The translations under genes were made by a program, and so were the position numbers. The notes beneath the pieces were generated by a model that was not told where the DNA came from, ran no database searches, and saw only the letters and a list, made by a program, of their open reading frames with translations. A stretch of DNA of 12,406 nucleotides. Source: Blastocatellia bacterium. GTDB lineage: Bacteria; Acidobacteriota; Blastocatellia; Pyrinomonadales; Pyrinomonadaceae. Of this stretch, positions 7,291-12,406 are shown one piece after another; position 1 is the first letter of the stretch, and each line of letters opens with the position of its first letter. The stretch covers positions 1 through 12,406 of the forward strand of contig PSRF01000092.1 in assembly GCA_003175865.1 (NCBI GenBank). The letters are read 5' to 3'.

Positions 7291-8303
7291 GGACTTTCGA
7301 TGTAAGGGCGAAACAGCAAGTCGGCGCAACGTGGAACAAGTAAATCACTTCCGGCTTCGAGATCGAATGATCTGCATTGGTGCGCAAGTCGTGACAGAAC
7401 TTGTAGATTGTCAGCTGCGATGTCTCTGTCGTAAGTGGCCCACGGACACGCACGTAGCAAACGGATCATCGATTCGGTTTTCGTCAGTTCAGTGAGGTGA
7501 GTTTGTGCCTTATGGGCAACACTTGTAAAGAAAAGAAAACGAGCTGCAGCAGTGTGCGCCTGTTCCGAGGCGAATATAGACCGTGGCTCGAAGCAAGCTT
7601 TTAGAGCAGCAGGCTGAATCGCTGCCGCTCCCTCCAACTCTGCAAGACCCGTCGCAATCATTGCATCAGTTGATAACGCAAAAAAGCTTCTGAATCCACG
7701 CGCGAGGACCTGATCATCTTCGATGCTCAATAAAATCTCGTCATCGGACAGGTACCCCCAGCCTGCGGCGACTAGCTGTGTAGTTAGAGTCGATTTTCCA
7801 CTACCGGATGGGCCAATTATCAAAACACCTGACGACGAACCTGGAGCGAGCACGCCTGCACCATGAACGTCAAACACCCCGTGACGTCGTAGTCCAGCAC
7901 ACACAGCAAACGAGACGGCCCTCGCAAGACTAGCATTAACAGTTTCCGGAATTTGTCTGAACCAAATCTCGATCTTAACTGGAGCTGAGGATGACAGCTG
8001 AAGAAGTGAGTTTCCGAGATCGAGATAAAAGCCCTCCTTAACAGGATAGCAACGCGCCTGTTCTGCAATCTCAAACTCATCGAGACCAAACGGAACTTCA
8101 GGGGGCTGTCGAGTACAACGGCAACTGATCAGGACGTCAGGGCGTTGATTGGTTGACTCGACTCTTGCCAAAAGCCAACCGGCAAACAACTGTTCCAATA
8201 GGCCAGACAAAACTGATTCATCACTGTCAACAAAAACAAACCGACCGGCAACCGTATAACAACGACGGTTTGCCGGTCGGTCCAAATCTCTAACAGCTTT
8301 CAT
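7287..8303 (-). CDS. HPr kinase/phosphorylase-like P-loop protein
   Basis: 338 residues, ATG start 15 nt after the precursor stop. GPSGSGKS (164-171) is a Walker A loop in the HprK style, preceded by DVHGAGVLAPG (145-155) as in HprK-related proteins. YLSDDE (184-189) fits the acidic Walker B position. Relatives that accompany PqqD and nucleotidyltransferase genes occur in lasso-peptide clusters, where kinases of this fold phosphorylate the C-terminal serine of the precursor (the paeninodin type). Here the precursor ends in a Ser/Thr-rich tail, so phosphorylation of that tail is a reasonable guess. The N-terminal domain (1-140) is not the usual HprK one. A strong hairpin lies in codons 8-22 (see 8240-8281). 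The ribosome site before the ATG is weak. Confidence 0.88.
   Translation of the reverse strand: MKAVRDLDRPANRRCYTVAGRFVFVDSDESVLSGLLEQLFAGWLLARVESTNQRPDVLISCRCTRQPPEVPFGLDEFEIAEQARCYPVKEGFYLDLGNSLLQLSSSAPVKIEIWFRQIPETVNASLARAVSFAVCAGLRRHGVFDVHGAGVLAPGSSSGVLIIGPSGSGKSTLTTQLVAAGWGYLSDDEILLSIEDDQVLARGFRSFFALSTDAMIATGLAELEGAAAIQPAALKACFEPRSIFASEQAHTAAARFLFFTSVAHKAQTHLTELTKTESMIRLLRACPWATYDRDIAADNLQVLSRLAHQCRSFDLEAGSDLLVPRCADLLFRPYIESP
8240..8281 (-). promoter_or_regulatory. Strong hairpin plus U-rich tract: possible attenuator inside the kinase gene
   Basis: On the transcript CCGACCGGCAAACCG (8280-8266) pairs with CGGTTGCCGGTCGG (8254-8241), with one bulged A and one more A-T pair at the base, around an 11-nt loop. 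It is followed directly by TTTGTTTTTG, as in an intrinsic terminator. It lies 38 nt after the precursor stop but within codons 8-22 of the kinase gene. CGGTTGC also occurs just before the kinase ATG (8304-8310), so the first arm could pair there instead. Confidence 0.55.
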
Positions 8304-8318
8304 GCAACCGGAAAGCGC

Positions 8319-8492
8319 CTAGTTTGTCGAGCCGCTACTTGCTGCCTGAAAGAAGGTTGTTGCCTCTAAGACATCAACAGGAACGGATATTGTAGGCTCA
8401 ACAAACGGCTTCTTTGCCGCTCCTATTGCTTCTTCGGTTTCTGACTGCGTTATTGATTGCTCTGACTTAAGAATTTCATTTTTTGTGGACAA
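8319..8492 (-). CDS. Putative RiPP precursor peptide (57 aa, TTG start)
   Basis: A 57-residue gene starting with TTG at 8492, with a perfect AGGAGG 9 nt upstream; stop TAG 15 nt before the kinase gene. Residues 1-27 are polar and acidic (leader-like). KPFVEPTISVPVDVLEATT (28-46) resembles the [YF]xxPxl...D-V/L...T segment by which PqqD-type proteins grip many lasso and radical-SAM RiPP precursors. The tail FFQAASSGSTN (47-57) has two Phe and four Ser/Thr, and is the likely core. There is no Cys, Tyr, Trp or Met after the start, which excludes lanthionine and Cys-thioether chemistry and direct Tyr sulfation. It heads an operon of kinase, radical SAM, sulfotransferase and PqqD-like genes. Upstream codons are closed by a stop at 8523-8525, and there is no in-frame ATG. 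The core boundary and the modifications are inferred. Confidence 0.83.
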   Translation of the reverse strand: MSTKNEILKSEQSITQSETEEAIGAAKKPFVEPTISVPVDVLEATTFFQAASSGSTN

Positions 8493-8501
8493 AGTTTTGC
8501 G

Positions 8502-8507
8502 CCTCCT
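8502..8507 (-). promoter_or_regulatory. Perfect Shine-Dalgarno AGGAGG of the precursor gene
   Basis: AGGAGG on the minus strand with a 9-nt spacer to TTG at 8492. It is the strongest ribosome site in the window, fitting a peptide made in excess over its enzymes. Confidence 0.85.
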
Positions 8508-8524
8508 GGGGTCATTGGGTGGTT

Positions 8525-8553
8525 ATATTAAGTTCTGAAATGAAACGTGGCAA
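8525..8553 (-). promoter_or_regulatory. Predicted promoter of the RiPP-like operon
   Basis: TTGCCA (8548-8553) and TAATAT (8525-8530) are exactly 17 nt apart on the minus strand, in the 105-nt gap between the STN-domain gene and the precursor. Transcription would start near 8518, giving a leader of about 25 nt that contains the AGGAGG. Confidence 0.6.
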
Positions 8554-8597
8554 CAACAAATTTGGACCACCCTTCCGTCGGACCTGTTGCGCAGGGC

Positions 8598-9458
8598 CTA
8601 GAAGCTCTGCGGTTTGTTCTTGGACGGCTCGCCCAATACTAGCCGAAGAGCTCTTCTTTCTGCTCGTTGCAAATCTGCGCGCATGAAAACTGTGATCTTC
8701 GGTGAAAGATGACGTAGCGCCTCTTCCACGGGAAGTTTGTTAATCTCGGTGTCGACTATGTCTGTAGATTCAGACTCGATATCAACCGGAATACCGAGTT
8801 CCTCTCCAATCTTCAACAAAACCAAAGATAACGGCTGTTTTTTCGCCTTGATGCTGAGGCTGTTGTCTTTGAATTGAACACGTAGAGGCTGTTCCTCAAG
8901 GCGTTTCCTCTGTTCGTCAGTGGTTGGCTCAACGCCATCCTCGGTATCGCCTTCGATCAGGAGCGATTGCGTACTGCCACCGGCGACAGCAGTATCCGAC
9001 GGTTCTCCATCAACAGGATAAAAGAAGATACCCAGCGTTTTTACCGGCCCGGTCGACGAAGTGTTGAATTGATAATCGATATAGACTTCGGGCGCCATCA
9101 ACTGCATTGCCGGTTCCAAAGTGAGCTCGCTGTATTCGATGGTGATTAATTGTTTCGCCAGAACGGGCGCCACCATCACAGTCGTTTTCAATTGCTTTGA
9201 CAACGACTCCGCAACCTCTGAAAGGTTTGCCTTCTCCGCCTTCAACGAGATATTGAGAATAGGTTTCGCTTTAACGGTCAAGGTAAATGAAGGTTTAGCA
9301 TTTGCAGATGAAGCTTGAGACTTATTGCCTGATTCTTTTGCAGCTTCAGTGTTGGCCTGGGACTGTTGCGCGGAAACGACGGGGAAGAGCAGCAGACTTA
9401 CTATGAACGCACTCAAAACTTCGCGGCAAAAACGCGCGCAGATAAAAGCTCGTATCAA
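8598..9458 (-). CDS. Exported protein with two STN/secretin-N-like modules
   Basis: 286 residues from TTG at 9458: AAGGAA lies 9 nt upstream, and the start gives a normal signal peptide (core about 14-29, VSA^QQ at 30). The frame runs back to another TTG at 9557, but that TTG belongs to the -35 box of the predicted promoter, and the extra 33 residues would be a poor N-terminus. A Gln/Ser/Ala linker (31-56) follows. Two regions, about 68-130 (ISLKAEKANLSEVAESLSKQL) and 200-277 (LSIKAKKQPLSLVLLKIGEEL), have the beta-alpha-beta pattern of STN domains found at the N-terminus of secretins and TonB receptors. No pore or plug domain follows, so it is a free periplasmic protein. Whether it serves the neighbouring peptide operon is unknown. 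Confidence 0.82.
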   Translation of the reverse strand: MIRAFICARFCREVLSAFIVSLLLFPVVSAQQSQANTEAAKESGNKSQASSANAKPSFTLTVKAKPILNISLKAEKANLSEVAESLSKQLKTTVMVAPVLAKQLITIEYSELTLEPAMQLMAPEVYIDYQFNTSSTGPVKTLGIFFYPVDGEPSDTAVAGGSTQSLLIEGDTEDGVEPTTDEQRKRLEEQPLRVQFKDNSLSIKAKKQPLSLVLLKIGEELGIPVDIESESTDIVDTEINKLPVEEALRHLSPKITVFMRADLQRAERRALRLVLGEPSKNKPQSF

Positions 9459-9467
9459 GTTTAGATT

Positions 9468-9473
9468 TTCCTT
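9468..9473 (-). promoter_or_regulatory. Ribosome binding site AAGGAA supporting the TTG start at 9458
   Basis: AAGGAA on the minus strand, 9 nt before TTG at 9458. No comparable site precedes the upstream TTG at 9557. Confidence 0.7.
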
Positions 9474-9528
9474 ATCCGGTTGAAGGGCGTGTTTCTTGGC
9501 GACTGACCTGTGCCACACGAGACGGCTG

Positions 9529-9557
9529 AAACTAGCACGTCGCTCCAAATCCGTCAA
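9529..9557 (-). promoter_or_regulatory. Predicted promoter of the STN-domain gene
   Basis: TTGACG (9552-9557) and TAGTTT (9529-9534) are 17 nt apart, with TG one base before the -10 (TGCTAG). The -10 hexamer is identical to that of the promoter at 1635-1663. A 7-bp A/T-rich hairpin (9558-9577) lies directly upstream and might weakly stop transcription from the nucleotidyltransferase gene. Confidence 0.55.
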
Positions 9558-9585
9558 ATTTCTGTTTTCTCAGAAATGAGTCGTA

Positions 9586-10737
9586 TCACGAATGCTTGCT
9601 CAAAAGTCGGAAGGGACGCATCAAGTAGTAGGCAAAACCAAGACCCTGCGGAAGTGACACTGTACTTAAGTCACCGTCCGTAGGTCGTAACATGAAAACA
9701 AAATAACGCACGCGTGCTCTCCAGCTTTTTCGTACCTGAAAGTTATACCGGAAGATCTCACTTGTTGTGGCGGGCACATGTACCGTGCCGTCGAAGAGTC
9801 GTCCTGCAATCCGTTCGGCTACTTTCGCCAGTTGTTTATCACTCTTGATGACAGCTCGAATCTCGTCAGGAAGATCGCATTCAAGCAGATCGTCAGCAAG
9901 TAACAACCCTAGATAGAACATCCGCTCAGTATCTGTTTTCCTTAGACGTTGCAACAGAGCACTCCAATTGACTCGATGCCTCTGAATTAACTCCGCAACA
10001 TCACACACCCAGGAAAGTCTTTCCCAAAGATGACGCGAGCCATGAATACAAAGCGAAAATAAAAGGTCTTCTGCTGAGAACGTTTTGATTGTCGAGCCGC
10101 AGAGTTCGGTCGACTCTAAACTGCGCCACAGAGTTTCAGAATCAACAGACGAAGCAAACAAGTGTGAAGCGACTTCCCAATGCAGCTCGACGATGTAGTG
10201 CCGATTATCGCGAGTGAACTGCATGTTGTGCTGTGTTCGTAACAGAACCTCTTGCTGAGCGCCAGACATTGATTTCGCGGCGAAGTAGCCATCTGCCAAT
10301 AACAATTCGCGCGCTTTCTGAACGTCGTCCCTACGAACCATTACATCGAGATCGACGAATCTACGAAGCGTGAGATCCCCGTATGCGTACTGGGCGAGGA
10401 GTGGTCCCTTGTATGGAATCGCCTCGATGTCTGCGTGTGAGAAGATCTGGATCAGACGAAGTAACTCTGAGGTGAGGATCTGATTTCGCGCACCATTTTC
10501 CTGGTAGTGCTTCCGCAATCTTTGCAGTTGATCGGTGGGGACCAGATCAGAAGCGTGTTTTTGAAGCTGGCGATAGATAAGCGGAAGTATGGCGTGCCGG
10601 CGTGCGAGAAGAAAGAAATATTCCCAGTCAATCTGCGATTCCGCGAGTTCTCGAATTCGTTGGCGTTGGGCTGTTGACGCAACCGTACGAGCACAACAGA
10701 GCAACAACTCGTGTTCTGCTCGTGTCGAGGGACGCAT
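9586..10737 (-). CDS. Nucleotidyltransferase family protein (PF14907 type)
   Basis: 383 residues from ATG at 10737, one base after the TAA of the TPR gene, with GGGGA about 9 nt upstream; an in-frame TTG at 10752 has no better site. IPYKGPLLAQYAYGDLTLRR (107-126) followed by FVDLDVMVRRDD (127-138) is the hallmark of this family, with the metal-binding acids D129 and D131. IVELHWEV and a CIHGSRHLWERLSWVCDVAE block later in the protein also fit. Such proteins are often found in lasso-peptide and related PqqD/HprK clusters, where their role is unclear; transfer of a nucleotide to a protein or peptide is the expected chemistry. It is cotranscribed with the TPR gene, and only the STN-domain gene separates it from the RiPP-like operon. 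Confidence 0.9.
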   Translation of the reverse strand: MRPSTRAEHELLLCCARTVASTAQRQRIRELAESQIDWEYFFLLARRHAILPLIYRQLQKHASDLVPTDQLQRLRKHYQENGARNQILTSELLRLIQIFSHADIEAIPYKGPLLAQYAYGDLTLRRFVDLDVMVRRDDVQKARELLLADGYFAAKSMSGAQQEVLLRTQHNMQFTRDNRHYIVELHWEVASHLFASSVDSETLWRSLESTELCGSTIKTFSAEDLLFSLCIHGSRHLWERLSWVCDVAELIQRHRVNWSALLQRLRKTDTERMFYLGLLLADDLLECDLPDEIRAVIKSDKQLAKVAERIAGRLFDGTVHVPATTSEIFRYNFQVRKSWRARVRYFVFMLRPTDGDLSTVSLPQGLGFAYYLMRPFRLLSKHS

Positions 10738-10738
10738 G

Positions 10739-12385
10739 TTACAAATCCCCAATCGACAACTTCGTATCTGAATTCTTCCAGGCAGCGTCGAATTGTCGTT
10801 TGACTACTTTCATTGCCGCCGTTTTCTTTTGCGCCTTCAGCGCTTCCAGCAAGCCAAATAACGATCGGCCGTTGCCCTTGTTGCGCTCCAGGTCGGCACG
10901 AAAGACTTTTTCCGCCTCAGCATAGTTATGATTGAGCAGGAGAGTTGCGCCCAGTGTTTCTCGAACAGGAGCGAACCATGGTTTTGGTTCATCGTATCTA
11001 AGCTGATCTTCCACAGCGATAGCCCCAGCGAAGATCTTCTCCGCCTCGTCAGGCTTTGAAAGTGCCACTGCGATTCTGCCCTCGAGAACTCTCTCTGCAA
11101 TGTCGAGTACTTGTCTCGCGGTGTTCAATCCAATTACAGCATCGGGCGCGACCTTGTTGTTTGCCTCCATGAGACTCGCATATTCACGTTTCGCATCGGC
11201 GAACTGTCCTGTCTTCGCAAAGGCTACTCCGCGAGCAAAGTGAAATATTGCTCGACTCGCTGTCCAGGCTTCATCAGGTTCTTTAAGGGTCTGAATGTCT
11301 GCCCATCGATTGAACTTTACCAACAAGAGAGGAGTCACAGTCATGAAACCCTCAAGCATTGGCATCTCTTTGAGATGAGGAGAGACATTGTCTTCCAACG
11401 CGCGAGCGGCCTTGATCGCGTCGTTGAAGCGGCCCTGCATTCCGTATGCGATTGCGAGGAAGTGAAGATTGTGACTGTAATACATCACCGGATAGAGACC
11501 TTCCGGACCACGCATCAACATGTAAGCACGGTCCGCAGCCGCAGCGGCTTCGTTGCTGCGAGCTGAATTCTCGAAGTCGCCGGTTCGCTCAAAAATGTGA
11601 GCAGGCATGTGAACAATGTGACCCGCAGCGGGCATAAGATTGCCGAGTCTTTGTGCGTAGACCAACGCTCGTTCAGGATTCGGTGAGGCTTCGACAGCGT
11701 GGATGTAGTAGTGAATCGCTCCGACGTGATTTGGATTCCGCTTCAGCACAGACTCAAGAACTGTGATTATTTCTTCAGTTCCTTCGGCAGGCTTTCCGTC
11801 TAAAGACCAGAGTTGCCACGGTCGCAGATCCATCGCTGCTTCGGCGTAAAGTGTCGCTGCATCGAGGTCTTTAGGATACTGTTGGACCATTTGACCCATT
11901 GCGTTCTTGTAATCGACTGCGAGTTTCTTTAGGTTGGCTTTCGGATCATTCGAATATCTCTTTGCTAGTGCAGCGATGTACGCACGTTCGTTAGCCGGGG
12001 CATTTGCCGATAGTGCTAGCGCCTTTTGCACTGCGTTGTAAGCCGCCTGCTCACGTTCGGGATCGACATCGAGATTGATGTTTGGACCAAGAGCCAGTGC
12101 GATTCCCCAATGCGCCATTGCAAGTTGGGGATCGAGTTCGGCAGCGCGTTTGAATGAACGGATCGACTCATCGTGGTTGAAAGCGTAGAGAAAACTCAAG
12201 CCCTGGTCGAAGAACTTTTGGGCTTCGGGGTTTTTAGTAGAGACCGGATGATGGAGATTTCCCATCCCGGGAATGATTCCCTCGATCGCTTTAGGTGGAT
12301 CTGCCTTCGTTTGGTGTGAGGTATGTTGAGCGTAGGCTGAACAAATCAACAACAGGATCAGAAAGGTTGGTCGAACACTTCTCAT
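10739..12385 (-). CDS. Secreted tetratricopeptide-repeat protein
   Basis: 548 residues. A signal peptide spans 1-19 (SAYA^Q); there is no lipobox. NLHHPVSTKNPEAQKFFDQG (43-62) and FNHDESIRSFKRAAELDP (69-86) open a series of helical repeats that runs to the C-terminus, with clear TPR-like units near 79-112, 380-410, 436-466 and 475-510. HIVHMPAHIFERTGDF (about 257-272) and the His-rich helices around MYYSHNLHFLAIAYGMQGRF (about 304-323) are typical of this large secreted family, common in Acidobacteria and Proteobacteria. TPR proteins act as scaffolds; the partner is unknown. GAGG lies about 5 nt before the ATG at 12385. The stop codon is one base from the nucleotidyltransferase start, so these two genes form one unit. 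The promoter is beyond the right edge. Confidence 0.9.
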   Translation of the reverse strand: MRSVRPTFLILLLICSAYAQHTSHQTKADPPKAIEGIIPGMGNLHHPVSTKNPEAQKFFDQGLSFLYAFNHDESIRSFKRAAELDPQLAMAHWGIALALGPNINLDVDPEREQAAYNAVQKALALSANAPANERAYIAALAKRYSNDPKANLKKLAVDYKNAMGQMVQQYPKDLDAATLYAEAAMDLRPWQLWSLDGKPAEGTEEIITVLESVLKRNPNHVGAIHYYIHAVEASPNPERALVYAQRLGNLMPAAGHIVHMPAHIFERTGDFENSARSNEAAAAADRAYMLMRGPEGLYPVMYYSHNLHFLAIAYGMQGRFNDAIKAARALEDNVSPHLKEMPMLEGFMTVTPLLLVKFNRWADIQTLKEPDEAWTASRAIFHFARGVAFAKTGQFADAKREYASLMEANNKVAPDAVIGLNTARQVLDIAERVLEGRIAVALSKPDEAEKIFAGAIAVEDQLRYDEPKPWFAPVRETLGATLLLNHNYAEAEKVFRADLERNKGNGRSLFGLLEALKAQKKTAAMKVVKRQFDAAWKNSDTKLSIGDL

Positions 12386-12406
12386 GATCTCCTCATTTCA
12401 CACCTG

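Noticed and set aside
7291..7329. Upstream start for the radical SAM gene
   Set aside because: It lies inside the kinase gene without a ribosome site; the ATGA overlap at 7287-7290 is the common coupled arrangement.
8319..8492. Sactipeptide, ranthipeptide or lanthipeptide precursor
   Set aside because: The peptide contains no cysteine, so thioether chemistry is impossible.
3496..8553. Standard lasso-peptide cluster
   Set aside because: Kinase, PqqD-like protein and the YxxP-like motif fit, but the asparagine-synthetase-like cyclase and transglutaminase-like leader peptidase are absent, and a radical SAM gene is present instead.
1..12406. CRISPR array, tRNA, rRNA, insertion sequence
   Set aside because: No regularly spaced repeats, no tRNA-like cloverleaf and no transposase or rRNA-like sequence noticed on either strand.

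Overview
Every confident gene lies on the minus strand, so the biology reads from right (12.4 kb) to left (1). Three things suggest a Gram-negative environmental bacterium, most likely an acidobacterium (perhaps Blastocatellia; an inference from protein families, not proven). These are base composition near 50% GC, secreted lamin-tail proteins, and a secreted TPR protein of a type common in Acidobacteriota. Several genes start at GTG or TTG.

Layout in transcription order. (a) 12385-10739 is a secreted TPR protein, followed after 1 nt by (b) 10737-9586, a PF14907-type nucleotidyltransferase. (c) 9458-8598 is an exported protein with two STN/secretin-N-like modules; it has its own promoter, and its reading frame extends misleadingly upstream through the -35 box. 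(d) 8553-3496 is a compact operon. It begins with a promoter and a short 57-codon gene that starts with TTG behind a perfect AGGAGG ribosome site. That peptide looks like a RiPP precursor. The enzymes that follow are an HPr-kinase-like P-loop protein, a radical SAM protein with extra cysteines, a sulfotransferase-like protein and a PqqD-like peptide-binding protein. A small single-pass membrane protein and an HTTM-type (vitamin-K carboxylase-like) membrane protein end the operon. Junctions are tight: ATGA overlap, 4 nt, 6 nt, 3 nt and a 19-nt overlap.

(e) 3380-1860 and 1569-1 (cut by the left edge) are tandem paralogous secreted proteins sharing a lamin-tail domain. The leftmost one also has a proprotein-convertase P-domain-like module. 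Both have similar promoters. The 290-nt space between them holds an intrinsic terminator and a long imperfect inverted repeat.

The main result is the RiPP-like operon. I infer that PqqD presents the precursor through its FVEP...DVLEATT segment. The radical SAM enzyme, the kinase and the sulfotransferase could then modify the Cys-free, Tyr-free, Ser/Thr-rich tail. No lasso cyclase, lasso leader peptidase, LanM/LanC, YcaO or ABC exporter is present in the window, so the set does not match a standard class that I can name. A strong hairpin followed by a U-rich tract lies just inside the kinase gene. It may set the ratio of precursor to enzymes.
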